A DNA stretch of 64,000 nucleotides from Flavihumibacter fluvii (GTDB lineage: Bacteria > Bacteroidota > Bacteroidia > Chitinophagales > Chitinophagaceae): positions 1,946,001 through 2,010,000 of the forward strand of contig NZ_CP092333.1 in the NCBI RefSeq assembly GCF_018595675.2. Direction: 5' to 3'. The translations under genes and the position numbers were made by a program. Shown here one piece after another: positions 8,583 through 17,547 of the stretch; position 1 is the first letter of the stretch, and each line of letters starts with the position of its first letter. The notes beneath the pieces are model-generated. The model was not told where the DNA came from. It saw only the letters and a program-made list of their open reading frames with translations, and did not search any database.

Positions 8583-11237
8583 ATGAAAAAAAAGCTACTT
8601 GTCTTTTTATCCCTCGTTTATTGCGCAATCAGTGTTGCACAGATCCCTTCAGGGGCTGGTGGTGCCCGTCCGAATGCCGGCGGGGCAGCGATGAACATTG
8701 GCCATTTTTACGGCAGGATTGTGGAGAAGGCATCCAACAAGGGTATTGAAGCAGCTTCGGTGCAATTGATCCAAAGTAAATTCGATACGCTGACCAAAAA
8801 GCGGAAAGATACTCTGGTCGCTGGAATGCTAACTGATAAAAGGGGGGAATTCAGTTTTGAAAACCTGGCCATCATGTCCAGTTACCGCTTAAAGATAACT
8901 GCCATTGGTTTCAAGGAGATCGACCAGAAAGTGGGCTTTGAATTCAAACCCGGTGGCGGAGATATGTCACGTGCACTTTCGGCAGTGGATAAAGACCTGG
9001 GGAACCTGAAAATGGAAGCAGATGCCACTACGCTGGCGAATGTTACCGTAACGGGATCAAAACCCTTGGTGACCTCGAGCATAGACCGGAAGGTCTTTAA
9101 TGTGGAAAAAAACATTAATTCGGCCGGTGGAACCGCTGTGGATGTAATGAAGAATGTGCCTTCCCTGCAGGTTGACCTCGATGGAAATGTGACCCTGCGT
9201 AATGCCAGTCCGCAGATCTATGTAGATGGCCGTCCAACGACCTTAACACTTGAACAGATCCCGGCAGACGCCATTTCAACTGTAGAAGTCATAACCAATC
9301 CATCTGCGAAATTTGATGCCTCCGGCGGGACTGCCGGTATCCTGAATATCGTATTGAAGAAGAATAAAAAAATCGGCTACAGTGGCAACCTGCGCGGTGG
9401 AGTGGATATGCGTGGCAAAGTGAACGGTGGTGCGGATTTCAACCTTCGCCAGAATAAGATCAACCTGTTTGGAAATGTGAATTATAACCAAAGGAAATCA
9501 ATTTCAGATGGTGAAACAGAAAGGCTGTCCAGTTTTGGAAAACCAATTACTGAGTTACACCAGTACGATCATTCTGTGAATGAAGGCAGGTTCGCATTTG
9601 GAAGGTTTGGCGCAGATTATTTCATCAATAACAGGAATACGATAACTGCAGGCATCAGCCTAGTAGGCGGAAAATTTAAGCCCAGGACTGTAAGTGATAT
9701 TTTTGTTGACACCCTGTATGAAGGCAGTACCACTCAATCGTACAGCCAGCGTAACTCCAATACTGAAGGTAGTTTCCAAAACCTGGGATCATCCCTGGGC
9801 TACAAACATAATTTCTCGAAGCCCGGCAAGGAATTAACGGCGGACCTGAACTTCAACAAGAGCCACAATGAGAGCAATAATAATGTGCTTACCTATATTT
9901 ATCCCATTGCGGGATCGGAATTAAATTCCCGTGCCTATAACCAGCTACTGGCAGGCGAAGGGAATAACAAGTTCTTTACAGCGCAAACTGATTTCGTAAA
10001 CCCGTTGTCTGAGAACGCAAAGCTGGAAATGGGCCTCAGGGCACAATTGCGGGGGGTGGACAGCCGAAATGATATCGCGCAGCGGTTGCCGGATGGCACC
10101 ATTGTACCCCTGGAGGAATTGTCGTCCAAATATAAAAACAGCGACCAGGTATATGCTGCCTATACGTCCTTTTCTAATAAATACAAGAAGCTGGGTTACC
10201 AGTTGGGTTTAAGGGTGGAAAGCTCTTCATATGAAGGCACTGTATATTCTACGACCGCCACTATGAAAGATACTTCACAGTACTTCAGCAATACTTTCCC
10301 GCTAAGCCTTTTCCCAAGTATATTCCTGAAGTACGACCTGGGCAAACAGCAGGACCTCCAATTCAGTTATACCCGGCGCATCAACCGGCCGAATTTCTTC
10401 CAGTTATTTCCCTTTACAGACTATTCAGATTCGCTGAACCTGAACCGTGGTAACCCTGACCTGAAGCCCGAGTTCACCAACTCCCTGGAAGGGTCTTATA
10501 TGAAGACCTATGAGAACAGCAATAACCTCATGGGATCTATTTACCTGAAGCATACAGAAAACCAGATTACCCGTATCCAGCAAAAAGAAGCGAACCCGAT
10601 CTCAGGCGATACGGTGCTGATCAATACCTATACCAATGCCAACAGCAGTTTTGTGGGCGGAATAGAACTGACGTCAAAAACCATCTTTTATAAATGGTGG
10701 GAACTGAATGCCAACCTGAATTTATATACCTCAAAAATCAATATCGATGATCCCAACGTGGTGGAGCAGGATAATATGTTCAGTTACTTTTTTAAACTAA
10801 ATAATACATTCCGGTTGCCTAAGAATTTTACCGTGCAGCTGAGTGGTGAATATACGTCCAAGACCATCCTGCCGCCAGGCGGAAGTGGGGGTGGCAACCG
10901 CTTTGGGGGTGGTTTTATGGGCGGTCCTTCCAATTCGGCCCAGGGTTATGTTCGTCCAACCTACTATGTGGACCTTTCTGTAAAATATGAATTCCTGAAA
11001 AACAAAGCAGCAGCGGTTACCTTAAGCTGGAGTGATATATTCCGTACCCGTGTAAATGATGTGCACTCCGAGTCTGCTTTTTTCATCCAGGATGCGTTCC
11101 GCAGAAGGGACCCGCAATTCCTGCGCCTTGGATTCTCTTACCGGTTCGGGAAATTTGATGCGTCCTTATTCAAGCGCAAAAATATCAGGGGCGAAATGCA
11201 GAATATGCAGAATGCGGGTGAAGGTGCACAGTTCTGA
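8583..11237 (+). CDS. TonB-dependent receptor, outer-membrane beta-barrel family
   Basis: An 884-residue outer-membrane protein. Residues 1-20 form a signal peptide (LVYCAISVAQ). A carboxypeptidase-regulatory-like beta domain covers about 35-110. The plug domain follows (VFNVEKN, VDVMKNVPSLQVD, IYVDGRPT, ISTVEVITNPSAKFD). The rest is a beta-barrel ending in an aromatic-rich strand and a short Gln/Asn/Met-rich tail. The layout fits the OMP_b-brl_3 subgroup of TonB receptors. The substrate is unknown and there is no SusD-type lipoprotein beside it. Its last 53 bp overlap the convergent LysE gene. Confidence 0.93.
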   Translation: MKKKLLVFLSLVYCAISVAQIPSGAGGARPNAGGAAMNIGHFYGRIVEKASNKGIEAASVQLIQSKFDTLTKKRKDTLVAGMLTDKRGEFSFENLAIMSSYRLKITAIGFKEIDQKVGFEFKPGGGDMSRALSAVDKDLGNLKMEADATTLANVTVTGSKPLVTSSIDRKVFNVEKNINSAGGTAVDVMKNVPSLQVDLDGNVTLRNASPQIYVDGRPTTLTLEQIPADAISTVEVITNPSAKFDASGGTAGILNIVLKKNKKIGYSGNLRGGVDMRGKVNGGADFNLRQNKINLFGNVNYNQRKSISDGETERLSSFGKPITELHQYDHSVNEGRFAFGRFGADYFINNRNTITAGISLVGGKFKPRTVSDIFVDTLYEGSTTQSYSQRNSNTEGSFQNLGSSLGYKHNFSKPGKELTADLNFNKSHNESNNNVLTYIYPIAGSELNSRAYNQLLAGEGNNKFFTAQTDFVNPLSENAKLEMGLRAQLRGVDSRNDIAQRLPDGTIVPLEELSSKYKNSDQVYAAYTSFSNKYKKLGYQLGLRVESSSYEGTVYSTTATMKDTSQYFSNTFPLSLFPSIFLKYDLGKQQDLQFSYTRRINRPNFFQLFPFTDYSDSLNLNRGNPDLKPEFTNSLEGSYMKTYENSNNLMGSIYLKHTENQITRIQQKEANPISGDTVLINTYTNANSSFVGGIELTSKTIFYKWWELNANLNLYTSKINIDDPNVVEQDNMFSYFFKLNNTFRLPKNFTVQLSGEYTSKTILPPGGSGGGNRFGGGFMGGPSNSAQGYVRPTYYVDLSVKYEFLKNKAAAVTLSWSDIFRTRVNDVHSESAFFIQDAFRRRDPQFLRLGFSYRFGKFDASLFKRKNIRGEMQNMQNAGEGAQF

Positions 11238-11895
11238 TGACCGTTGTTTTCAGTCGTTTCTCCATAGGTTTGCTGATGACCCGCACCAACTGGATGACGG
11301 CAGAGACAAGGAATACGATGCCGACAAAAATATTGAGCAATTTCTGACCGGTATGTAAACGGTTCACCAACCATTTACCGCCATAAATAAACAGGAGCAG
11401 TCCAAGGATTGTTCCTGTTGCTATTCCCAGCGTATATACATTAAAGGCAAAGCTGGTGGATTGCAGTAATTGAATACTAAACAGGTAACTGGACCATAAA
11501 AACCAAAAAGGGATTTGTACGGGATTGATGGCACTCATGCTAAGGCCCAACCAAAAACGGTTCAGTGAATTATTCAGTAAGATGTTTTTTTGTTTTGCAG
11601 CCGGCTTTGCTGCTGTATAAAAACTACTGGTGGCCAGCACCAGGAAAAGTACTACAGTGGCCCACTCCAGCGCATGGAATATGTGCTGGTTGGCTAAGAT
11701 AAAATCTATCCCTTTAAGGGAAATCCGCACATAGATCAATTCAACCAGGGCCACTCCAAGTGCAAATACAAGGGCCTTCCGGACCGTTTCCTGAACAGCA
11801 ATTTGCATCGCGGTGATGTTGAGCGTACCCAGGGGCAGGCTACCCAGGAAACTGATGATCATCCCGGCCAGGAAAATTTTTGCACCACTAAACAT
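11185..11895 (-). CDS. LysE family translocator
   Basis: A 236-residue inner-membrane protein with about six hydrophobic segments. The N-terminus IISFLGSLPLGTLNITAMQ is the LysE/RhtB-type opening motif. The family exports amino acids or related small molecules, but no substrate can be assigned. The ATG at 11895 overlaps the end of the ATP-grasp gene by 8 bp, indicating translational coupling. The 3' end overlaps the convergent TonB receptor gene by 53 bp, which encodes its hydrophilic C-terminal tail. Confidence 0.85.
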   Translation of the reverse strand: MFSGAKIFLAGMIISFLGSLPLGTLNITAMQIAVQETVRKALVFALGVALVELIYVRISLKGIDFILANQHIFHALEWATVVLFLVLATSSFYTAAKPAAKQKNILLNNSLNRFWLGLSMSAINPVQIPFWFLWSSYLFSIQLLQSTSFAFNVYTLGIATGTILGLLLFIYGGKWLVNRLHTGQKLLNIFVGIVFLVSAVIQLVRVISKPMEKRLKTTVIRTVHLHPHSAYSAFRP

Positions 11896-12952
11896 ATAAT
11901 TGTTCTATCTTCTTTTCGAATGCTGCATTATCGCGGAACATCTGGCGGCCATCCTTATACGACATATAAGGCACGCCATTTTTATGGTTGCGCCGGCTTA
12001 CCCTGAACAACAGGATCCAATGCCTTATGATCTCCTTCCAGGCATAAAATACGCTATGGCGCGGGTCATACATATGGGTGGGCTCCGACCCTGCCCCATT
12101 CAGTTCAATAATCGAGAAATCTTTCCCCTGGCCAAGTGAATCCCAGTCTTTGAACCTGATATCCAGCCGGCCATAATAAAACCCCTTGATCTCGTGGGCA
12201 ATTTCGTCAATTTTCTGTTCCAGAGCTGCGGTCACCAGGTGGCTGTCATCCAGGAACTTTGCACCCCGTGCATGATTGCCATAAGGCACCAGCTCCTTTT
12301 TTACACCTGCGGCAAGCACCTGTTCAAGGCCCTTGCCAAACATTGCCTCGAGGGCCGGCAGTTGCAGGATGAATCGTTTTTCCTGCATCACCAATTCCCT
12401 GATCGTTTGCTGGCCGTTACCTGTTACACCTAAAAACTCCTTACCCACGATCCCGGTTATGCGCCCACGGGGTTCACCAGGCAGGCGATAATAAAATATA
12501 CCCACTTCTTTTTCGTAACCGATATATTCCTGTACCAGGAAATCGAGCGCTGAGTCATTACAATAAGTGATTATATCCTGCTCTGAATATAATTTCCTGA
12601 CCCCCATTCCCCTCGCGCCTATATTTGGTTTCCCGATCATCGGGAAACTGAATTGCCCTTCCCGGATGGTCTCCAATACGAGATCAATATCGGCAGGCAG
12701 GGAAAAATAGAGGGTACGCGGATAATAGTTTGCAGGGATCAGGTTGTAAATCTCGATTTTAGATTCCATCAGGAACCCGCCATTCATGATCGTAGGATTC
12801 GAAGCAGAAAAAAAGAATAGCGACCTGGCCCTTGCGCATAGAATAAGCCAGATCGGAATAATGGGCGCATATACCGTGTTGAAAGACCAGTATTCCCAAT
12901 TGAATAACCTGATAAAAAATGGCCGGTGTAATAATCTTTGGAACCAATTCAT
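11888..12952 (-). CDS. ATP-grasp domain protein (D-Ala–D-Ala ligase-like fold)
   Basis: A 354-residue protein. The glycine-rich nucleotide loop GKPNIGARGMGV lies near residue 107. VQEYIGYEKEVGIFYYR and the metal-binding segment FSIIELNGAGSEPTHMYDP (Glu and Asn ligands) follow in ATP-grasp order. Such enzymes activate a carboxylate as an acyl phosphate and ligate it to an amine or thiol. The N-terminal ~50 residues, hydrophobic and aromatic, are not part of the fold. Substrates are unknown. It overlaps the NRDE gene by 4 bp and the LysE gene by 8 bp, so a ligase-plus-exporter pair is plausible. Confidence 0.8.
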   Translation of the reverse strand: MNWFQRLLHRPFFIRLFNWEYWSFNTVYAPIIPIWLILCARARSLFFFSASNPTIMNGGFLMESKIEIYNLIPANYYPRTLYFSLPADIDLVLETIREGQFSFPMIGKPNIGARGMGVRKLYSEQDIITYCNDSALDFLVQEYIGYEKEVGIFYYRLPGEPRGRITGIVGKEFLGVTGNGQQTIRELVMQEKRFILQLPALEAMFGKGLEQVLAAGVKKELVPYGNHARGAKFLDDSHLVTAALEQKIDEIAHEIKGFYYGRLDIRFKDWDSLGQGKDFSIIELNGAGSEPTHMYDPRHSVFYAWKEIIRHWILLFRVSRRNHKNGVPYMSYKDGRQMFRDNAAFEKKIEQLYV

Positions 12953-13680
12953 GAATGTAGTTGGGGGACGGTTTTGTAAGTGATCGCTGCGTGGTGTTTT
13001 TCACCGTTTTGCAGGTCTGTATAATGCATGGCCGCACCATTTTCACCGGCCTCAATGCAGGTGATGCTGACCGTTAGTAACTGGCCATGGCGGTTCATCC
13101 GGATATTATTAAAATCATTGCTCTTGCCACCAAAGAGATGAAAATCAAGGATGTTGGAAACATTTGGGTTGGGGTACAGGCTTTTCCAATCCCTGAACCA
13201 TTCCTCGCGCTCCCGAACCATTGCCTCGTCGTATAGCGTGGCTGAGGACCAGATATGCGGTTGGTCAGCCGGAACCGGTTGTACAAGTTTCTGCAAGCCA
13301 TCCCACCTGTTCACCGTTAAACTACCAGGCCTGAAAAGAATAATGGTGAAAGGTTCAATATTACCGAGATCAATTTCCCTGAATGCAGTATCCATATCCG
13401 CACTGGCGACAATATCTAAAAAAACAAGCCCCCTGCTCCTGTTGTAAGGATATGCTGGCTCATGCTTTTGAAAGGCCCCATTCAATAATACCCCAAATTG
13501 TCCGGCATCCTGCATGGCAATCCAGGTTCCTGCTGCATCAGGGTCTTTGGGATATACCAGGCCAATGCCATTTAACTGGTAAAACATTGGCGGAAGTGCT
13601 ACTGACCTTTGTATTTTTTCATCACGGTTAGAGGTGATCAGAACACCGGATGTTGTTGGAATAAACGTTACTGTGCACAT
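12949..13680 (-). CDS. NRDE family protein (TANGO2-like)
   Basis: A 243-residue protein that starts MCTVTFIP and carries SNRDE near residue 18, the defining motif of the NRDE/TANGO2 family. Cys2 could become an N-terminal nucleophile after Met removal, as in Ntn hydrolases, but activity in this family is not established. Homologues occur from bacteria to humans. Overlaps are 4 bp with the ATP-grasp gene and 13 bp with the upstream DinB-like gene, so the four minus-strand genes from 14168 to 11185 form one compact operon. Confidence 0.88.
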   Translation of the reverse strand: MCTVTFIPTTSGVLITSNRDEKIQRSVALPPMFYQLNGIGLVYPKDPDAAGTWIAMQDAGQFGVLLNGAFQKHEPAYPYNRSRGLVFLDIVASADMDTAFREIDLGNIEPFTIILFRPGSLTVNRWDGLQKLVQPVPADQPHIWSSATLYDEAMVREREEWFRDWKSLYPNPNVSNILDFHLFGGKSNDFNNIRMNRHGQLLTVSITCIEAGENGAAMHYTDLQNGEKHHAAITYKTVPQLHS

Positions 13681-14168
13681 GCTTTCTTAAACTTCTGGGT
13701 TGAAGGGGCCACCCCGAAACCTTCGGGCAGTTCAAGATCTGTTACTTCCAGGATACCCACTTTGATCAGGGCCATATGGTGGATGGCATGTTCCAGGTTA
13801 TAAGCGATCTCCCGGAAGAAATTGGTGTCTAGTGCAATAGCCAGGTCATTTTCATCCAGGTAGGTTGCTTCAAGGACAAGGGTTTTATTTGGCCTGGCCA
13901 GGTCTGAAAACAGTGTTTTCATAATTGACAACGTGAAGGATCGGTCTGTTTCAATGCGTCTATTACGGGGCCGCTTTTCATAATTCACTATTCCGTCTGC
14001 ATACCCAGCCAGCAGGCATTGAAACATTTCAATAATATGCCTGGTATGCTGGCCAATGGTGGCGTTGGAAAGGTTCTTACAGGGTTGGCTAAACTGTTGT
14101 TCATTCAGCAGTAAAATCGTAGCGCTTAACTGGCCCAGGACATGTTGGATCGCGAAATGTAGCTGCAT
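13668..14168 (-). CDS. DinB-like helical-bundle protein
   Basis: A 166-residue, mainly helical protein. The histidine positions in TIGQHTRHIIEMFQ and LEHAIHHMALIKVGI follow the DinB/YfiT pattern of metal-binding helices. Function is unknown. It is the first gene of the four-gene overlapping minus-strand run and shares 13 bp with the NRDE gene. It is only distantly similar to the DinB protein at 4753. Confidence 0.72.
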   Translation of the reverse strand: MQLHFAIQHVLGQLSATILLLNEQQFSQPCKNLSNATIGQHTRHIIEMFQCLLAGYADGIVNYEKRPRNRRIETDRSFTLSIMKTLFSDLARPNKTLVLEATYLDENDLAIALDTNFFREIAYNLEHAIHHMALIKVGILEVTDLELPEGFGVAPSTQKFKKACAQ

Positions 14169-14212
14169 AGGTTAACAATCTCAGGCTTGAATATAATATT
14201 TTTTCCGGCAAA

Positions 14213-14755
14213 TTACCTGGCGCTGACTTTCAAAAAGACTGTGGCATCATCAGATAGAGAAACACTGTTACTGCCCACTTTATAATCTAACCGGTTGATG
14301 GTGAATTCACCCTCAAATATATACCCGGAAGCTGCCGGCTTTACCGTAAATGGAAGGTCAATTTTACGGCTGGCGCCTTTCATGGTTAAAACACCATGCA
14401 GGATGTACGAACCGATTTGCTTTCCGGATGTAATGGTTTCACTTTTAATAAAAATCTGCGGGAAATGTTCAACATCAAAATAGGCATCGGACCTGAGGTG
14501 CCTGTCGCGTGTATTATTGCCTGTTTCAATGGTGCCGGCTGAAATGCTGACATCAAATGCTGACCGGGAAAGATTTGCAGCATCAAAACTGATCTTACCG
14601 GTGATTCCTTTGAAACTGCCATTTGTACTGAACCCAAAGTTTTTGATCGAAAAGCGGATGGAGGACTCATTGTCAACAGGGACCAGTTGCTGGGCTGCAC
14701 CCCTTGCCGGGAAGAGGGTGCCTATTATAAAAGCCAGTATGATCAAGTGTTTCAT
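14213..14755 (-). CDS. YceI family periplasmic protein
   Basis: A 180-residue protein from the ATG at 14755, giving a clean signal peptide (HLIILAFIIGTLFPARGAAQ). The body shows the YceI lipocalin-like beta-barrel pattern: SSIRFSIKNFGFSTNGSFKG, then FDVSISAGTIETGN, HLRSDAYFDVEHFP and SYILHGVLTMKG. YceI proteins bind isoprenoid-type lipids in the periplasm, but ligand and role are unassigned here. A longer reading to 14878 would place 41 non-signal residues in front of the signal peptide, so I reject it. Confidence 0.88.
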   Translation of the reverse strand: MKHLIILAFIIGTLFPARGAAQQLVPVDNESSIRFSIKNFGFSTNGSFKGITGKISFDAANLSRSAFDVSISAGTIETGNNTRDRHLRSDAYFDVEHFPQIFIKSETITSGKQIGSYILHGVLTMKGASRKIDLPFTVKPAASGYIFEGEFTINRLDYKVGSNSVSLSDDATVFLKVSAR

Positions 14756-14908
14756 AGTTACCTGTTGAACTGATAGCTGTTTGGGCCGGAATGCAAGATA
14801 AACCTCTGGATTGAGGCTGCAATTACCACGGCCATCTGTTAGCAAAACATTAAAGGTGCAGGTACAGATATGCCGCATTTCCTATAGATTTACAAAAATA
14901 ATTAGTGC

Positions 14909-15685
14909 ATGCAGGTACCCACAATGGCAGAGATGATGGCCAATGGTGATAGTCCCGAAGTTTTATTCTGGGTAGGATGCGCCGGTAGTTTTGACCAGCG
15001 CGCCCAGAAGGTCACCAAAGCATTTGCATTGATATTACAGACTGTGGGCATAAAGTTTGCGATCCTGGGAAAGGAAGAAATGTGTACGGGCGATCCTGTC
15101 AGAAGGGCGGGAAATGAATTTATGTTCCAGATGATGGCCTACCAGAATATCCAGGTATTAAATGGTTATGGCATCAAAAAAATCGTAACCACCTGTCCGC
15201 ATTGTTTCAATACCTTAAAAAATGAATATGCTGAATTAGGGGGGCAATATGAAGTAATACACCATGCGACTTTTTTACAACAGCTAATCGATGAAGGCCG
15301 CATCATTATGAAAGAAGGTGGCGCGTTCAAGGGTAAAAAAATCACGTATCACGATAGTTGTTACCTGGGCCGTGCAAATGGCATATATGATGCACCCAGG
15401 AAAGTATTGGCCGCGCTTGATGCCGAACTGGTGGAGATGAAAAGATGCCGGGCTAATGGACTGTGTTGTGGCGCCGGTGGTGCTCAGATGTTCAAGGAAG
15501 AAGAAAAGGGAACTACGCGCGTGAACTGGGAGCGTACAACCGAAGCTATAGCAACAGGCGCCACAGTGATTGCTGCAGCTTGTCCGTTTTGCAATACGAT
15601 GATGACCGATGGTGTTAAGACCCGGGAAATGGAAGAAAGTGTGCAGGTGCTGGATATTGCGGAACTGATTGCAGCTGGGTTATAA
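14909..15685 (+). CDS. (Fe-S)-binding protein with two CCG domains (HdrD/LutA/GlpC-like)
   Basis: A 258-residue protein with two cysteine-rich CCG-type domains. The first has WVGCAGSF, MCTGDP (where CCG is usual) and TCPHC. The second has HDSCYLGR, LCCGAGG and CPFC. Such domains bind an Fe-S cluster in heterodisulfide-reductase- or lactate/glycolate-oxidation-type electron transfer. The ferredoxin-domain partner that often precedes such proteins in Bacteroidota is absent, since the upstream neighbour is divergent YceI. The gene is followed 25 bp later by the small protein at 15711. Confidence 0.87.
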   Translation: MQVPTMAEMMANGDSPEVLFWVGCAGSFDQRAQKVTKAFALILQTVGIKFAILGKEEMCTGDPVRRAGNEFMFQMMAYQNIQVLNGYGIKKIVTTCPHCFNTLKNEYAELGGQYEVIHHATFLQQLIDEGRIIMKEGGAFKGKKITYHDSCYLGRANGIYDAPRKVLAALDAELVEMKRCRANGLCCGAGGAQMFKEEEKGTTRVNWERTTEAIATGATVIAAACPFCNTMMTDGVKTREMEESVQVLDIAELIAAGL

Positions 15686-15698
15686 AGCGGGGTTTTCT

Positions 15699-15706
15699 TA
15701 ACTTTA
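15699..15706 (+). promoter_or_regulatory. −7-like element before the 15711 gene
   Basis: TAACTTTA differs from TAnnTTTG only in its last base. It ends 4 bases before the ATG at 15711. It may give the small downstream gene its own nearly leaderless transcript. Confidence 0.3.
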
Positions 15707-15710
15707 CACC

Positions 15711-16220
15711 ATGAACCTGGAATATAAAAGCCTATTACCCCAAGATTTCCACCCCGGCTCCAGGGTGTGGATCTACCAGAGCAACCGGATTTTCGGCATG
15801 ATGGAAGCCCTGCAAATTGAAAAAATGCTTCATGATTTTATTGCCGGCTGGCAGGCCCACGGGGATAAAGTGAAAGGATATGGAACCCTGTTCTTCGGAC
15901 AGTTCATCATCCTGATGGCCGATGAAACGCAAACGGGTGTAAGTGGTTGCAGTACGGATAGTTCGGTGCGATTGATCAAGGCTATTGAACAGCAGTTCAA
16001 CGTTAGCATGTTCGACCGGCAGTTATTGGCCTTTGTGGTGAAAGATAAAGTGCAGTTACTTCCTTTGGCGCAATTGAATCATGCCATGGAGAACCAGTTC
16101 ATCACTGGTGATACCCTCTACTTCAATAACCTGGCAGCCACCAAAGCAGAACTGGAGAAAAACTGGATCATACCGGTAAAAGAAAGCTGGCTAAAGGGCC
16201 GCATTAAAACTGCAGTATAA
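15711..16220 (+). CDS. Conserved protein of unknown function (family often labelled 'ABC transporter ATPase')
   Basis: A 169-residue soluble protein. I recall close Bacteroidota relatives being labelled ABC transporter ATPase, but I see no Walker A, Walker B or signature motif, so that name is not supported. A single cysteine occurs in TGVSGCSTDSSVR, and a HPGSRVWIYQSNRIFG opening looks conserved. It follows the Fe-S protein at 25 bp, so a joint role in redox chemistry is possible but unproven. Its 3' end overlaps the convergent histidine kinase gene by 17 bp. Confidence 0.7.
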   Translation: MNLEYKSLLPQDFHPGSRVWIYQSNRIFGMMEALQIEKMLHDFIAGWQAHGDKVKGYGTLFFGQFIILMADETQTGVSGCSTDSSVRLIKAIEQQFNVSMFDRQLLAFVVKDKVQLLPLAQLNHAMENQFITGDTLYFNNLAATKAELEKNWIIPVKESWLKGRIKTAV

Positions 16221-17547
16221 AAGCACTGCCCTCCCCTTCCACACTTTGCACCTGGATATTGCCTTTGTGCAACATCATGATCTGTTTGCAAAGGCTGAGG
16301 CCGATCCCGCTACCGGTCTTTTTGGTGCTGAAAAAGGGAATAAAGATTTTCTCTAAAACCTCCTGTGACATACCGGCGCCGTTATCGGTCACTTTGATGA
16401 TAGTTTTGCCCTTTGGACCGGTATTGGCCGATAAAATCACTTTCGGATGAGCGCTATCCTTAACGGCATCCATCGCATTTACCAGCAGGTTGATCAATAC
16501 CTGTTCAAGCAGGTTAATATCGGCCTCAAGGGCCAGTTCAGGTTCCTTTAAAATGATTTCCAGTTCAAACTTTTTCTGTTCGAAAGTTGGCTGCATCAAT
16601 TGTTGCAGGTTTCTGAATAAATCGATCACATAAATATTCTTCAGGTGCAGTTCACTGATCTTATTCAGGTTCCTGTAGGTCTCGGCAAACCGCAACAAAC
16701 CCTCACTCCTGCGCTTAATCGTCTCGATACCCAATTCAAGGTCTTCCAGTGATCCGTTCTTATCTTCAATTTCGCTGGCAGCCATGTGCAGCCTGTTTTT
16801 CAGCGTGTCTGCAAGAGAGGAGATCGGTGCAACAGAATTCATGATCTCATGTGTCATTACATTCAATAATTTCTGCCAGGCTTTCGATTCCGTTTCATCC
16901 AATGCTTCGTTCACATTCTGGAAGGCGATCAGTTTATATTGCTTTCCTTCTGTCTGGAAGGCTGTGCAGGATACCAGGATTTTGAAACTCCCTTTGTCGA
17001 GATGGGCAGTAGCCACTTTTCCTTCACCCGGACGAATATTCAGGACCACCTGGTACAATTCAGGATCGCGCTTTTCAAGGGAATGCACGGTTTTCAGGTA
17101 GGGTAATTGTAACATCCGTTTCAGGGATTCATTCATCCAGACCACACTTCCACCTTCCATTTCATAATTCAGGATACCCGTATCAACCAACTCCAGAATC
17201 TTTTGCAGGTACTGGTATTGGGTTTCCTTTTCCTTACTGATAACTTTAAACGTAGAATTGATCTCGTTGAAACCCTGGCGTAATGGTTGTAATTCAGCGG
17301 GTGCATGCTTTACATCAAAATACCGGGAGAAGTCCCGGTAATGCACGGCCTCAACAAACTGATCCAGCTCATCCTGCGCCTTACGCTGGTAACGGTACAG
17401 GTCCAGCACCTGGTAGGCCAGGACAGGGGCAATCAGAAAAAGGTATTTATATTGAAGGCTGACCAATAGATATGCAGCAGCACAGAGCACTGCGAAAAGC
17501 AGCACAATCCTGATGAACAACCGGTTTTCGCCTTTTTTAAATATCAT
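16204..17547 (-). CDS. Sensor histidine kinase (NtrY-like) of the export island
   Basis: A 447-residue kinase with two adjacent N-terminal membrane segments (about 10-30 and 35-50) and almost no periplasmic loop. A linker and PAS-like domain (about 105-215) follow, then HisKA with phosphoacceptor His233 in NVMTHEIMNSVAP and HATPase_c with N-box NLLVNAMDAV, DNGAGMS and GSGIGLSL. The lack of a periplasmic sensor suggests it senses a membrane or cytoplasmic signal. It overlaps the response-regulator gene by 11 bp, so the two are cognate partners. Phosphorylation is expected to activate the divergent export operon. Confidence 0.92.
   Translation of the reverse strand: MIFKKGENRLFIRIVLLFAVLCAAAYLLVSLQYKYLFLIAPVLAYQVLDLYRYQRKAQDELDQFVEAVHYRDFSRYFDVKHAPAELQPLRQGFNEINSTFKVISKEKETQYQYLQKILELVDTGILNYEMEGGSVVWMNESLKRMLQLPYLKTVHSLEKRDPELYQVVLNIRPGEGKVATAHLDKGSFKILVSCTAFQTEGKQYKLIAFQNVNEALDETESKAWQKLLNVMTHEIMNSVAPISSLADTLKNRLHMAASEIEDKNGSLEDLELGIETIKRRSEGLLRFAETYRNLNKISELHLKNIYVIDLFRNLQQLMQPTFEQKKFELEIILKEPELALEADINLLEQVLINLLVNAMDAVKDSAHPKVILSANTGPKGKTIIKVTDNGAGMSQEVLEKIFIPFFSTKKTGSGIGLSLCKQIMMLHKGNIQVQSVEGEGSAFILQF

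Noticed and set aside
14756-14878. N-terminal extension of the YceI gene
   Set aside because: The signal peptide begins at the downstream ATG (14755), and 41 residues ahead of a signal peptide are implausible.
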